A stretch of 64,000 nucleotides of DNA from Micromonospora sp. NBC_01796 (GCF_035917455.1 NZ_CP109078.1:1798001-1862000), one strand, 5' to 3'. Shown: positions 30,307 through 40,283, counted from the first letter of the stretch. Numbers and translations: made by a program. Notes: a model not told the origin generated them from the sequence alone.

Positions 30307-32163
30307 GTGACCAGCCCCGCCCCCGCAGCGCAGGACACCGAACTTAGCGAGGACACAGCGGACACGACATCCGGCGTACCCCGGTCCCGCCGGGCCCGGT
30401 GGCTCGAAGCCATCCGCCCGTACGCACCTGACCTGGGGATCTGCCTTCTCTTCCTGCTGTTGGCCGGATGGTTGACGCACGGCATGTGGCCCGATCCGGG
30501 TGCCCGTACGCTCGCGCTCAACCCCGAGGACCAGGTGCTGTACGAGTGGTTCCTGGCCACCGACGCCCGCGCCCTGCTGGGCGACTTCGGTCTGCTCACC
30601 GACCGGCTCAACGCCCCCGACGGGGTCAACCTGATGGCCAACACCACGGTCATCGCGCTGGGTGTGTTGTTCGCCCCGATCACCCTCGTGTTCGGGGTGG
30701 CCACCACCTTCGCCCTGCTGGTCGCCGGCAACCTGGGGATCACCGCGGTCGCCTGGTACCTGCTCTTCCGCCGGGTCCTCGGCACCCACCGGCTGGCCGC
30801 CGCGCTCGGTGGCGGCTTCTGCGGCTTCGCCCCCGGCATGATCTCGCAGACCAACAGCCACCTGCACATGACCGCGCTCTGGCTGGTGCCGGTGATGGTC
30901 TGGCTGGTGGTCCGGCTGGTCCGCGCCGCCGACCCGGACGGCCGACCGGACCGCCCCGGACCGGATCGCCGACGGGTGGTCACCTCCGGGGTGGGACTGG
31001 CCGCGACGGTCACCGCGCAGGTCTTCGTCGGTGAGGAAGTGCTCTTCCTCACCGCACTCACCTTGATCATCATGACCATCGCGTACGGGGTCACGGACCG
31101 GGCACTGCTCCGCCGGGTGCTGCCCGGCTTCGCCACCGGTCTGGCGGTCGCCGTCGGGCTGGCCGGGTTGGCGCTGGCCTACCCGCTCTGGTTCCAGTTC
31201 GCCGGGCCGCAGAGCGTGCCGAACGGCATGTTCAGCCCCTACTACTTCTCGGCCGACCTGGCGAGCTGGGTGGCGATCTCGCCGCTGTCGATCGGCGGCA
31301 GCAACGAGGCCGCCCGGCTGACCACCGGCCCGGCCGAGTACAACACCTTCCTCGGCTGGCCGCTGCTGCTCGTCACCCTCGCCGCCGTGGTCTGGCTGCT
31401 CCGCTACCCGGCCCGGCGCCCGCTGCTGATCGCCGTGACCGTCTCCGGCGTACTGATGGCGGCCCTTTCCCTCGGCCCCGACCTGGTGGTCAACGGCGAG
31501 CGGACCAGCGTGCCCGGACCGTACTCGTTGCTGCTCGGCCTGCCGGTGGTGGACGGCGCGCTGCCGATGCGGTTCGCCCTGGCGCTGATCCCACTGGTCG
31601 CCACCGTCCTGGTGCTCGCCCTGGACCGGGCGCTGCGCACCGGTACGCGGCTGCCCCGGATCCTGGTGCCGGCCGTGGTCGTCGCCGCCCTGCTGCCGAT
31701 CTTCCCCGCGCCGCTGCCGACCGCCGCCCGGCCGGCGCTGCCGACCTTCATCACCGGCGAGCACTGGCGCGACTGTGTCCCGCCGGGTGGGGTGATGGTG
31801 CCGGTTCCGCTGCCCACCCCGAAGGAGCCGTGGGCGATGCGCTGGGGGGCCGCCGCCAACGCCGAGTTCGGGATGCCGGAGGGCTTCTTCATCGGGCCGT
31901 ACTCGGCTCGGGGCAAGGCGTCGATGGGCACGTACAAGCAGGCGACCTCCGCCCTGCTGGCCGAGGTCGCCAAGACCGGGGTGGTACCCGAGATCACCGA
32001 CGAGCACCGCCAGCGGGCCCGACAGGACGTGGAGTTCTGGAACGCCTCCTGCGTGGTCCTGGCCAGCGACGCACCGCACCTGGAGAGCCTGCGGACCGCG
32101 CTGGAGGATCTGTTCGGTCCGGGGACCCGGATCGCCGACGCCTGGACCTGGAAGGTCGGCTGA
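30307..32163 (+). CDS. GT-C-like multi-pass membrane protein (putative glycosyltransferase)
   Basis: A 618-residue protein with about eleven transmembrane helices (first at about 45-62) and a C-terminal extracytoplasmic domain (about 480-618). The first large loop has ALNPEDQVLYEWFL, resembling the acidic loop of lipid-linked-sugar GT-C glycosyltransferases. The acceptor and sugar are unknown. GTG 30307 is chosen because the upstream frame runs back across the tRNA gene. GGTCAAGG just upstream is a weak ribosome site. Confidence 0.75.
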   Translation: MTSPAPAAQDTELSEDTADTTSGVPRSRRARWLEAIRPYAPDLGICLLFLLLAGWLTHGMWPDPGARTLALNPEDQVLYEWFLATDARALLGDFGLLTDRLNAPDGVNLMANTTVIALGVLFAPITLVFGVATTFALLVAGNLGITAVAWYLLFRRVLGTHRLAAALGGGFCGFAPGMISQTNSHLHMTALWLVPVMVWLVVRLVRAADPDGRPDRPGPDRRRVVTSGVGLAATVTAQVFVGEEVLFLTALTLIIMTIAYGVTDRALLRRVLPGFATGLAVAVGLAGLALAYPLWFQFAGPQSVPNGMFSPYYFSADLASWVAISPLSIGGSNEAARLTTGPAEYNTFLGWPLLLVTLAAVVWLLRYPARRPLLIAVTVSGVLMAALSLGPDLVVNGERTSVPGPYSLLLGLPVVDGALPMRFALALIPLVATVLVLALDRALRTGTRLPRILVPAVVVAALLPIFPAPLPTAARPALPTFITGEHWRDCVPPGGVMVPVPLPTPKEPWAMRWGAAANAEFGMPEGFFIGPYSARGKASMGTYKQATSALLAEVAKTGVVPEITDEHRQRARQDVEFWNASCVVLASDAPHLESLRTALEDLFGPGTRIADAWTWKVG

Positions 32164-32243
32164 GAGCGGGAGCCGGCCACGACGCCGACGGAAAGGGCCC
32201 CGAGTTGTCGCTGCGGCGACGACTCGGGGCCCTCCCTGTCGGA

Positions 32244-33569
32244 TCAGGCGCGGGGGGTGATCCTGGGGGTCGCCTCGACGAACTCCTCGCGGGGGTCGTG
32301 GAGCTGGCCCAGGGCGACCACCTCGCGGCGCAGGAAGAAGGCGAGCAGCCAGTCGACCAGAACCCGGATCTTGCGGTTCAGCGACGGGATCCGCCCCAGG
32401 TGGTACGCCCGGTGCATGGCCCAGGCCGGCAGGCCGGTCAACTTGATCCCGTACACCTGGGCGACGCCCTTGTGCAGGCCCAGGCTGGCCACGCTGCCCG
32501 CGTGCTTGTGCTTGTAGTTCTTCGGCAGGCGGCTGCGGAGGACCGCGCGGATGTTGTCCGCCATCACGACCGCCTGACGGACCGCGTGCTGGGCGCTCGG
32601 CGAGCAGAACGTGCCGGGCGGGCCGGTCAGGTCCGGGACCGCCGCGCAGTCCCCGGCGCTCCACGCCCCGTCCAGCACCCGGTCACCGTCGACCACCTGG
32701 AGGGTCGGCAGGCAGGTGACCCGGCGCCGCTCGTCACGCGGCAGGTCGGTCTGGTCCAGCACCGGCGACGGCTTCACTCCGGCGGTCCAGACGATGGTGT
32801 CGGCCCGGAAGCTGTCCCCGTCGGAGAGCTTGACCACGCCGTCCACGCAGGATTCCAACCGGGTGTCCAGCCGGATGTCCATCTTGCGCTTGAGCAACTG
32901 CTGCACGGTGTACGCGCCCATGTCCCGGTCGACCTCCGGCAGGACCCGCAGGGTCGCCTCGACCAGCACCCAGCGCATCTCCTCCGCCGAGATCTCCGGG
33001 TAGTACTTCAGCGCGTCCCGGGCCATGTCCTCCATCTCGGCCAACGCCTCGATCCCGGCGTAACCACCGCCGACGAAGACGAAGGTCAGCGCGTTGCGCC
33101 GGGTCTCCGGGTCGGTCGTGGCAGCCGCCACGTCGAGCCGGTCCAGGACGTGGTTGCGCAGGTAGATGGCCTCACCGATGGTCTTGAACCCGATGCCCTG
33201 CTCACGCAGGCCGGGGATCGGCAGGGTCCGGGACACCGACCCGGGCGCCACGATGATGTGGTCGTACGGGATCTCCCGGGGCGGTCCGATGATCGGCTGC
33301 ACGGTCGCCGTCTTGCGGGCGTGCTCGATCCGGGTCACCTCACCGGCGACGATCGTGCAGTTCTTCAGTGCGCGCCGCAGCGGCACCACCGCGTGTCGGG
33401 GGGAGATGTTGCCCGCCGACGCCTCGGGCAGGAACGGCTGATAGGTCATGTGTGGCTGGGGATCGACCACCATCACCTCGGCCTCCCACGAGCGGAGCTT
33501 CTTCGACAACCGCAGGGCCGCGTACAACCCGACGTGCCCAGCGCCAACTACGAGGATCCGTTGTTTCAC
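32244..33569 (-). CDS. ndh: Type II NADH dehydrogenase
   Basis: A 441-residue single-subunit flavoprotein. The N-terminal ILVVGAGHVGLYAALRL is the FAD dinucleotide fold; TFVFVGGGYAGIEALAE is the NAD(H) fold; WSAGDCAAVPD closes the FAD site. The C-terminal amphipathic/hydrophobic helix (VLVDWLLAFFLRREVV) anchors it to the membrane. NDH-2 passes electrons from NADH to menaquinone without pumping protons. GTG 33569 lies directly after AGAAGG, so it may be leaderless or weakly initiated. Confidence 0.93.
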   Translation of the reverse strand: MKQRILVVGAGHVGLYAALRLSKKLRSWEAEVMVVDPQPHMTYQPFLPEASAGNISPRHAVVPLRRALKNCTIVAGEVTRIEHARKTATVQPIIGPPREIPYDHIIVAPGSVSRTLPIPGLREQGIGFKTIGEAIYLRNHVLDRLDVAAATTDPETRRNALTFVFVGGGYAGIEALAEMEDMARDALKYYPEISAEEMRWVLVEATLRVLPEVDRDMGAYTVQQLLKRKMDIRLDTRLESCVDGVVKLSDGDSFRADTIVWTAGVKPSPVLDQTDLPRDERRRVTCLPTLQVVDGDRVLDGAWSAGDCAAVPDLTGPPGTFCSPSAQHAVRQAVVMADNIRAVLRSRLPKNYKHKHAGSVASLGLHKGVAQVYGIKLTGLPAWAMHRAYHLGRIPSLNRKIRVLVDWLLAFFLRREVVALGQLHDPREEFVEATPRITPRA

Positions 33570-33673
33570 CCTTCTATCTTTCCCCGGTCTGAGAATTTGT
33601 GTGCGGTAGATGCCCTTGTTGTGATGGAGAACGCCACGGTGGGTCGCGCCACCCGCTCCGGATGCGACCCGGG

Positions 33674-34282
33674 TCACTCCGGCCGGGGACGCCGGAGCAG
33701 CCAGCTCAGCAGGAAGGACGCCAGCACCGCCACGGCCATCCCGGCGATCGCGGCGACCACGAAGCTCCCCTGGTCCCACCGCTCGGCCAGTGCGATCAGC
33801 AGCACCGCCAGTACGGCGGTGGCGAGCACCACCGCCAATGCGTTCAGCACCCAGCTCGCGAACACCTCGGGGGCCACCGCCGCGTCGTACGGCAGTTGGG
33901 CGGCCAGGGCGCAGAGGCTGTGCGTCAGGTAGAGGAACGTCGCCAGCCCGAGCAGCCGCCACAGCGCGACCGGTTCGCCGTAGTAGCTCGTCTGGGCCAC
34001 CCAGCCGGCAACGGTGGCGAGCGCGGTCAGGGTGGGCCAGGACCGGCCCGGGGCGACCGCCGGCAGCAGCGCCGCGATCAGGATCAGCAGGATGCCCGGA
34101 CCGCCCAGCATCGGCACCGGGTACGCCAGCACGAACCCGGCCAGCCCGCTGAGGAAGATCGCGCAGCGCAGCAGCAGCGGGGCCAGGGTGGCCCGGACGA
34201 TCATGGTGTAGACGGACCGGATCCGCTCCGAGATGGCGTTCAACGGATCCACCTTCCGCGTACGGGATCGGTCATCGGCCAA
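33674..34282 (-). CDS. Multi-pass membrane protein, last gene of the MoxR operon
   Basis: A 202-residue protein with about five transmembrane helices (from about residue 30 to 190) and a basic N-terminal cytoplasmic segment. The start is uncertain: TTG 34282 overlaps the DUF58 gene by 11 bases, and GTG 34252 is an alternative. No named family is recognised. Its overlap with DUF58 places it in the operon 38000-33674. A role with the MoxR chaperone system is inferred from context only. Confidence 0.75.
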   Translation of the reverse strand: MADDRSRTRKVDPLNAISERIRSVYTMIVRATLAPLLLRCAIFLSGLAGFVLAYPVPMLGGPGILLILIAALLPAVAPGRSWPTLTALATVAGWVAQTSYYGEPVALWRLLGLATFLYLTHSLCALAAQLPYDAAVAPEVFASWVLNALAVVLATAVLAVLLIALAERWDQGSFVVAAIAGMAVAVLASFLLSWLLRRPRPE

Positions 34283-35693
34283 CCGCCCTGGGAGCGGAGG
34301 CGAGGCGGGCCACGTCCCGCAGCACCAGGTCCAGGCTGCCCGCGCCGGCCCAGGCCACCACCGGTACGCCGTGCTCGCGCAACTGGCCGATGGTGTTCTC
34401 CCGGTCCAGCCGCCACAGCCGGTGCGCCACCTCGGTCCACTGCCCGCGCCGGGGCGGGGTGGTCAGCTCGGGCAGGGTGTCCACCGCGACCACGAACCGG
34501 CCGGAGCGGGCCAGCCGGGCCAGCATCGCCGCCGAGCGGGGGTCGACCAGCGGGGTGAGCACCACCACCAGCGCGTTCGAGGAGAGCAACTGCGGACCGA
34601 AGACCTGCTCGTACAGCTCGTTCTCGGAGTTCGCGGCGGTGACGTCGAGCAGCCACTCCAGCGCGATCAGGTACTGCCGCCGGCCGGTGGCGGGACGGAG
34701 CCGGCGGGCGGCGGGGCCGTACTCGAGCAGGGAGACCCTGTCCCCCCGGTGCAGGTAGTGCTCGGCGACGGCGGCGGCGGCCCGGACGGTGGTGTCCAGC
34801 ACCGAGGCGGTCCCCCGTACGCCGCCGGACTGGCCGACCTCGGCGAGCACGTCGAGCAGGAGCACCACCTCGGCGTCCCGGTCGGAGAGGGTGGCCGCCA
34901 CGTGCAGTTGCCGGGCCCGCAGGGACACCCGCCAGTCGATCCGGCGCAACCGGTCACCGGGGCCGAAGATCCGTACGCCGGCCAGCTCGCCGCCCTCGCC
35001 GGGCCGGCGGGAGCGGTGCCCGCCAACCAGGCCGGCGGCCCGGGGCATGGCCTCGTCGGCATCGAACGGCTCGGTCTTCGGGTAGATCCGGACCGACTCC
35101 GGGTCGATCAGCACCGGCCGGCTGGCCAGCAGTCCGGCGCAGGCAACCGCCCGGACACCGGCCGGACCGAGCGGGTGCCGACCCCAGCGCAGGGCCTCCC
35201 CGCGCAGGTCCAGGTCGACCGCCTCGCCGGGTGACACGCCCAGGGCGAGCGGCCGGTCGACCCCGCCCGGTCCGGCGAAGCCGATCTCGGTGAGCTTGAG
35301 CCAGGGCGAGACCCGGGTCCGGACCACGGCCAGGTCGTAACCGGCGAGGTCCGGGTTGCCGATCGTCACCGCCCCGGTGATGTCACTCCCCTCGACCAGT
35401 GCCCCGTCCTCGGCCGAGATCGCGATCCGGGGCGCCTCGGTCGGCCGGCGGCGCAGCGCGTACGCGGTCCCGAGCGCGAACGGCGCGGCCAGCACGACCA
35501 GGTCGACCCGGCCGAAGAGCACCCCGGCCAGCAGAAGTACGCCGGTGAGCAGCACCGCCCGGCCGAGCGCCCGGGTCGGCGTCCACCACTGCGGTACGGG
35601 CTCCACGCGCTCCGCCTGCTCCTGCGCGCCCACCGCCGGGCGGCGACGCGGCTGCGGTACGGCGGCCCGCAGTGGCCCGGGGCTGCTGGTCAT
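34272..35693 (-). CDS. DUF58 membrane protein
   Basis: A 473-residue protein. Two transmembrane helices lie at about 45-80. The DUF58 core has the signature RRIDWRVSLR (about 250), followed by a vWA-like region (VVLLLDVLAEVG). DUF58 proteins are standard partners of MoxR ATPases. ATG 35693 overlaps the moxR stop (ATGA). Its function is thought to relate to assembly of envelope complexes, by analogy. Confidence 0.9.
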   Translation of the reverse strand: MTSSPGPLRAAVPQPRRRPAVGAQEQAERVEPVPQWWTPTRALGRAVLLTGVLLLAGVLFGRVDLVVLAAPFALGTAYALRRRPTEAPRIAISAEDGALVEGSDITGAVTIGNPDLAGYDLAVVRTRVSPWLKLTEIGFAGPGGVDRPLALGVSPGEAVDLDLRGEALRWGRHPLGPAGVRAVACAGLLASRPVLIDPESVRIYPKTEPFDADEAMPRAAGLVGGHRSRRPGEGGELAGVRIFGPGDRLRRIDWRVSLRARQLHVAATLSDRDAEVVLLLDVLAEVGQSGGVRGTASVLDTTVRAAAAVAEHYLHRGDRVSLLEYGPAARRLRPATGRRQYLIALEWLLDVTAANSENELYEQVFGPQLLSSNALVVVLTPLVDPRSAAMLARLARSGRFVVAVDTLPELTTPPRRGQWTEVAHRLWRLDRENTIGQLREHGVPVVAWAGAGSLDLVLRDVARLASAPRAVGR

Positions 35694-36703
35694 ACCGCGC
35701 GTGCTCCGGCGGCGTAACTGGGCAGGGCGCCGCTGGCCGGAGCCGGGGTCCGGTCGAGCACCTCGTGGACGACGAAGGACGGGTCGACCCGGCGCAGCCA
35801 CATCTCCGGACGCAGGGTGATCCGGTGCGCCAGCGCGGGCGCCGCCACCTCCTTGACGTCCTCCGGGACGACGTAGTCGCGGCCGGCGAGGGCTGCCTTC
35901 GCCCGAGCCAGGAGCAGCAACGCGAGCGATCCTCGGGGCGAGGCCCCGACCAGCACCGACGCGTGCTCCCGGGTCGCCGCGGTGAGCTCGACGATGTAGC
36001 GGCCGACGGAGTCCTCCACCACCACGTCCTCCAGGGCGGCCTGCATCTCGCGCAGCCGGGCGGCGTTGACCACCGGGGCCAACTCCGCCTCCTCCTGGCG
36101 GCGGGACATCCGGCGGCGGAGCACCTCCCCCTCCTCCTCGCGGGTCGGGTAGCCGAACGAGACCCGCAGCAGGAACCGGTCGAGCTGCGCCTCCGGCAGC
36201 GGGTAGGTGCCCTCGTACTCGATCGGGTTGGCGGTGGCCAGCACGTGGAACGGCGGGTCGAGCCGGTACGTGACGCCCTCGACCGAGACCTGCTTCTCCT
36301 GCATCGCCTCCAGCAGCGCCGACTGGGTCTTCGGCGGGGTCCGGTTGATCTCGTCGGCGAGCAGCAGGTTGGTGAAGATCGGTCCGGCCCGGAAGGTGAA
36401 GTCGGCGCTGCGCTGGTCGTAGAGGAACGAGCCGGTGACGTCCGCGGGAAGCAGGTCGGGGGTGAACTGCAACCGGCGGAAGTCCAGCCCGAGCGCCTGC
36501 GCGAACGACCGGGCGGTCAGCGTCTTGCCCAGCCCCGGCAGGTCCTCCAGCAGTACGTGGCCGCCGGCCAGGATGCCGGCCAGGACGAGTTCGAGCGAGT
36601 CCCGCTTGCCGACCACGACGGTGCAGACCTGGTCCAGCACCGCCCGGGCCAGTCGGGCCACCTCGAAGATGGGCGTCGTCTGGACCTGGTCCGCGTCGTT
36701 CAT
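35690..36703 (-). CDS. MoxR-family AAA+ ATPase
   Basis: A 337-residue AAA+ ATPase with Walker A EDLPGLGKT (lysine 60), Walker B LLLADEINRT and the sensor region ATANPIEYEGTYPLPEAQLDRF. MoxR proteins are chaperone-like ATPases that work with vWA/DUF58 partners to mature protein complexes. ATG 36703 overlaps the upstream stop by ATGA and its stop overlaps DUF58 by ATGA, so three genes are coupled. Confidence 0.95.
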   Translation of the reverse strand: MNDADQVQTTPIFEVARLARAVLDQVCTVVVGKRDSLELVLAGILAGGHVLLEDLPGLGKTLTARSFAQALGLDFRRLQFTPDLLPADVTGSFLYDQRSADFTFRAGPIFTNLLLADEINRTPPKTQSALLEAMQEKQVSVEGVTYRLDPPFHVLATANPIEYEGTYPLPEAQLDRFLLRVSFGYPTREEEGEVLRRRMSRRQEEAELAPVVNAARLREMQAALEDVVVEDSVGRYIVELTAATREHASVLVGASPRGSLALLLLARAKAALAGRDYVVPEDVKEVAAPALAHRITLRPEMWLRRVDPSFVVHEVLDRTPAPASGALPSYAAGARAV

Positions 36704-37302
36704 AGCTTCTCCAATTGAGCGACGATCACCGCGAGGTCACGCGGCGGAGGCGTCCGCTTCGGGGGGCTGTCGAGGAATTTCCACACCTGCTCGCCGAGCA
36801 GGGCACGGGCTCGCGCGGGGTCGCTGGCCCGGGTCACTCCGTGCCGCTGGCGCAGCCGCTCGTCGACCAGCTCACCGAGGCTCGGGTGCACGCCCTTGGC
36901 GTACCGGCCGGGCTCGGCGTGGGACCAGACCAGCTTGTTCTCCCACCGGTCGACCACGCCGCGCAGCCCGTCGAGGGCACCGAAGTTGTACATGCCGTCG
37001 TCGGCGGCGGACGAGCGCATCGGCTGGACCGTACGGTGGGCCGGTGCCTTCACCCGGGCGGTGGCCCGGCGCAGCAGCAGCAGGGCCAGCCAGGCGGCGA
37101 AGACCGCCGGTACGGAGATCCCGAGCGCGAACATGCGGAGTCCGACCACGGTCACGGCGGTGAACCCGGCCGCGATCAGCACCGGCCAGATCCACGGGCC
37201 GATCCGGCGTCGCCGGCCGGGCGGCTCCTCCGGTTCCTCCCGGAGTCGGATCAGCTCGTCGCTGCCCAGCAGGTCGTCGATGCTGGCGGTACGTTCGGTC
37301 AC
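36700..37302 (-). CDS. Membrane protein in the MoxR operon
   Basis: A 200-residue protein. Two transmembrane helices (about 36-52 and 58-78) are followed by a soluble helical C-terminal domain (about 90-200). I recognise no named domain. It overlaps both neighbours by four bases (GTGA-type coupling upstream and ATGA downstream). Conserved position suggests a structural partner of the DUF4129/DUF58 proteins. Confidence 0.8.
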   Translation of the reverse strand: MTERTASIDDLLGSDELIRLREEPEEPPGRRRRIGPWIWPVLIAAGFTAVTVVGLRMFALGISVPAVFAAWLALLLLRRATARVKAPAHRTVQPMRSSAADDGMYNFGALDGLRGVVDRWENKLVWSHAEPGRYAKGVHPSLGELVDERLRQRHGVTRASDPARARALLGEQVWKFLDSPPKRTPPPRDLAVIVAQLEKL

Positions 37303-38000
37303 GACGTCACCCCCGCGGTCAGTTCGGTACGCAGCCGCTGCAACGCCGACCGGGCCTGTGCCCGCATCTGCTCGTCCACGCTGTGGGTGGCGTACCTGGC
37401 CTCCCGGTAGACGTGGGCGAACGCGGCCAGCACCTCGGCGCTGACCACGCCGGTGCCGTCGCGCAGCAGCCGGGTCACCAGGTCGGTCGGGGTGTCACCG
37501 ACCCGTCGGGGCATGCCGGCGGCGGCCGCCGCCTGCTCCAGCCGCACCCAGCAGGCGATCACCGCGCGACGCGGGTCGGTGTCGGAGTCGGAGAGGTCGA
37601 CCAGTCCGGCGTCGAGGGCGGCGACCACCGCCTCAGCGGTCTGCTCGGCCGAGGCCTGGGCGGCGGCCGGCATGTTCGCGCGCCGCCGTCGGGCCAGGTC
37701 CCGGAGCAGTCGCCGCGCCAGCACGACGAGCAGCGCCACCAGTGCGATTGCGGCCAGGCCGATCGCACCGTTGATCAGCCAGGCGGGCACCGTGAACGGG
37801 GCGGCCGGGGCCAGCTCCAGCGGGGGTTGCGTCGTCGGGGGTCGTGTGTCCGGGGCGACCTCCAGCGGCGGCGGGGTCCGCTCGGTCTGCTCCAACCGGT
37901 CGATCCGCAGCGATGACTGGGCGGTCGACAGCGCGGCGAGGGCGAGCAGCAGCGCCACCGCCGCGAGCGGCCACCATCTGCGCAGAGCGGAACTGGCCAT
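37299..38000 (-). CDS. DUF4129 membrane protein
   Basis: A 233-residue protein with an N-terminal transmembrane helix (about 9-28), a proline-rich extracytoplasmic stretch (about 43-70), a second helix (about 75-93) and a cytoplasmic DUF4129 domain (AVIACWVRLEQAAAAAGMPRR, TDLVTRLL). DUF4129 often occurs with MoxR, DUF58 and a transglutaminase-like protein; the last is absent here. It is the first gene of the five-gene operon. ATG 38000. Confidence 0.88.
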   Translation of the reverse strand: MASSALRRWWPLAAVALLLALAALSTAQSSLRIDRLEQTERTPPPLEVAPDTRPPTTQPPLELAPAAPFTVPAWLINGAIGLAAIALVALLVVLARRLLRDLARRRRANMPAAAQASAEQTAEAVVAALDAGLVDLSDSDTDPRRAVIACWVRLEQAAAAAGMPRRVGDTPTDLVTRLLRDGTGVVSAEVLAAFAHVYREARYATHSVDEQMRAQARSALQRLRTELTAGVTS

Positions 38001-38033
38001 CCCGCTTACCGCCCCCGAACTGTCGCCGATGTC

Positions 38034-38774
38034 TCAGTCCAACCCGGCCAGACCCTTGGCCCGGGTGAATATCTCGTCCAGCATCGCTGGTGTCAACCGT
38101 CCGGTGAAGGTGTTTTGCTGGCTGACGTGGTAGCAGCCGAGCAAGTCCGGAGCGGTTCCGTCGGACCAGTGTGCCCCATGCCCGAAGCGGGGACGAGGAC
38201 TGGGCGGGCGGACGCCGTACACCTGGCTGAGCACCGGCCACCACGCGGCCCAGGCGAAGGCGCCCAGGGCGACCACGACGCGCAGCGTGGGTCTGATCAA
38301 CTGCACCTCGCGGTGCAGCCAGGGCGCGCAGGTGTCCCGTTCGACCGGGGTGGGTTTGTTGTCCGGGGGTGCGCACCGGACCGCGGCGAAGATCCGGGTG
38401 TGCCGCAGGGTCAGCCCGTCGTCGGCCGCGACGCTGGTCGGCTGGTTGGCCAGCCCGGCCCGGTGCATCGCGGCGAAGAGCACGTCCCCGGACCGGTCCC
38501 CGGTGAAGACCCGACCGGTGCGGTTGCCGCCGTGTGCGGCCGGGGCGAGGCCGAGGATGGCGATCCGGGCGTCGGCGGGACCGAAGCCGGGCACCGGTCG
38601 GCCCCAGTACTCCTGGTCCCGGAACGCCGCCCGGCGGACCAGGGCCACCTCCTCCCGCCAGGCGACCAGGCGGGAGCAGGCAAAACAGTCGGCGACCGCG
38701 CCGTCGAGGTCGGGCAGGTCGCCCGCCCGCTGTGCGCGGGCGAGGACCTGTTCGGCGGTACGGGTCTCAGCCAA
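38034..38774 (-). CDS. udgB: Uracil-DNA glycosylase, family 5 (UdgB)
   Basis: A 246-residue DNA repair enzyme. Motif A is [22 protein letters not shown], characteristic of UdgB, which lacks the polar catalytic residue of family 1. The cysteines in ADCFACSR (Cys30, Cys33) plus CAPP and later Cys can ligate a [4Fe-4S] cluster. Motif B is [15 protein letters not shown]. UdgB excises uracil and hypoxanthine, which matters in high-GC genomes. TTG 38774 has GGAG five bases upstream and overlaps the upstream gene by eight bases. Confidence 0.92.
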   Translation of the reverse strand: MAETRTAEQVLARAQRAGDLPDLDGAVADCFACSRLVAWREEVALVRRAAFRDQEYWGRPVPGFGPADARIAILGLAPAAHGGNRTGRVFTGDRSGDVLFAAMHRAGLANQPTSVAADDGLTLRHTRIFAAVRCAPPDNKPTPVERDTCAPWLHREVQLIRPTLRVVVALGAFAWAAWWPVLSQVYGVRPPSPRPRFGHGAHWSDGTAPDLLGCYHVSQQNTFTGRLTPAMLDEIFTRAKGLAGLD

Positions 38775-39453
38775 GCCGGCTCCGGAAAAATTCGAGCGTA
38801 CGGGCCCAGGCGCTGGCTGCCGCCTGCCGGTCGAAGACCTCGGGCCGGTCGTCGTTGAAGAACGCGTGCCGGGTGCCGGGGTAGTCGTGCAGGGAGCACT
38901 CGCCACCGGCCGCCTTGATCGCCCGCTGGGCGGCCTGTACGCCTTCGTCGGCCGACGTGCCGTCCTCTTCGGAGCAGTGGATGACGGCTGCCTTGCCGGT
39001 GTAGTCGGACCATTCCGGGCGCATCCGCTCCCAGGGCAGCGCGGGGTAGAACCCGACGGTCGCGACGATCCGCGGGGAGAGCGTCGCGGACCACAGGGCG
39101 AGGCTGCCGCCCGCGCAGAAGCCGACCGCGCCCACCTGGCCGGTCGCCTCCGGCCGGTCGGCGAGGTAGTCGGCGGCCCCGGCGATGTCCCGGCCGGCCT
39201 GGTCCATCGCCAGGCCCATCAGCAACCGCTGGGCCTGGTCCGGCTCGCTGGTCGAGGCGCCGTGGTAAAGGTCGGGCGCGAGCGCGACGAAGCCGGCCTC
39301 GGCGAACCGGTCGGCAACGGCGGTGATGTGTGGGACCAGTCCCCACCACTCCTGGATCACGATGACAGCCGGCCCGGCCGCACCGCTGGTGGGTAGGGCC
39401 AGGTATCCCTCGCTGGTGCCACCGTTACTCCGGTAGCTCACCTTTTCGCCCAT
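38767..39453 (-). CDS. Dienelactone hydrolase-family protein
   Basis: A 228-residue alpha/beta hydrolase. The nucleophile is Cys113 (GFCAGGS), with Asp in [11 protein letters not shown] and His in GTRHAFFND, the dienelactone hydrolase triad. Many such proteins are not catabolic enzymes, so the substrate is unknown. ATG 39453. Overlap with udgB implies co-transcription, though no functional link is obvious. Confidence 0.9.
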   Translation of the reverse strand: MGEKVSYRSNGGTSEGYLALPTSGAAGPAVIVIQEWWGLVPHITAVADRFAEAGFVALAPDLYHGASTSEPDQAQRLLMGLAMDQAGRDIAGAADYLADRPEATGQVGAVGFCAGGSLALWSATLSPRIVATVGFYPALPWERMRPEWSDYTGKAAVIHCSEEDGTSADEGVQAAQRAIKAAGGECSLHDYPGTRHAFFNDDRPEVFDRQAAASAWARTLEFFRSRLG

Positions 39454-39606
39454 CAGCCGGCCTCCTGTCGGTCAGTCATCATTGGCTGGTCGCACAGTTA
39501 TCGCTCAGTTGTGTGCGGGTAGCCTGCCATGCCCGACCGTCACCGGGGAAGACGGCGTGGCGTACGCCTCCCGTATTGGTAGGCGTACACCCCGCCGTCC
39601 GTCCGC

Positions 39607-40140
39607 TCAGGCCTTCTTCGGCTTGAGGCAGAGCACGTACCCGGTGCCACCGGTGGGGATGGCGTAGTAGATGGAGTACTCCTCGCCTTCGGCGGCGTAC
39701 TGGTCGCACTCGGTGGTGTTCGCCGCCTGCTCCTGGGTCTGGTTCTCGACCCGGCCGACGACGTTGTAGGCGGCCTCGGTCGAGGTGCACTCGACCACCT
39801 TGGCGTTCGGGGCCTCCTTCTCCTCACCCTCGGCCACCTCGGGCAGCGAGGCGAGGCAGTCGCCGACCTTCGCCTCGGCCGCCTTGTCCTCGCCGCCGAG
39901 CACGGCGCCGGCACCGAACTTCACCGCGACCGCGATCACGATGACCGCCAGCACGCTGACGATCTTCTTGATCGGGCTCTTCTTCTTGACCGGCTCCGCG
40001 GGAACCGGCACGGGCGCACCCGGGTCGCCGGCCGCGGCCGGGAACGGCGCGGGTGCGCCGGGGTCGACCGGTGGCGGCACCGACGCTCCCGGCGGGGGCG
40101 ATGCCGGGGATGCGGGCGGCGGGGGTGCCTGGTCCGTCAC
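39607..40140 (-). CDS. LppU/SCO3897-like secreted or anchored protein
   Basis: A 177-residue protein. A Pro/Ala-rich cytoplasmic N-terminus (about 1-48) precedes a KKK stop-transfer motif and one transmembrane helix (about 57-77). The extracytoplasmic domain has four cysteines (DCLAS, VECTS, TTECDQY, YVLCLKP) that can form two disulfides. This layout matches the LppU/SCO3897 family of unknown function. GTG 40140 has GGAAGG about seven bases upstream. Confidence 0.8.
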   Translation of the reverse strand: MTDQAPPPPASPASPPPGASVPPPVDPGAPAPFPAAAGDPGAPVPVPAEPVKKKSPIKKIVSVLAVIVIAVAVKFGAGAVLGGEDKAAEAKVGDCLASLPEVAEGEEKEAPNAKVVECTSTEAAYNVVGRVENQTQEQAANTTECDQYAAEGEEYSIYYAIPTGGTGYVLCLKPKKA

Positions 40141-40283
40141 TGACTTTCCTTCCGAGATGGGGGTAACTCGATCCGCACTCAATGATCAAGTGCGGGGGAC
40201 ACGGTATACAGCGCCCCCGACGTCCCGCTGCCCGGTTCCCTCCACCTTTCAGCCCGATGTTGCCGACCGCCCGACCGGAAAAG

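Noticed and set aside
35690-36703. MoxR ATPase as part of an anti-phage or ternary defence system
   Set aside because: The neighbours are DUF58/DUF4129 membrane proteins, the standard housekeeping set. No nuclease, vWA effector or toxin is next to it.
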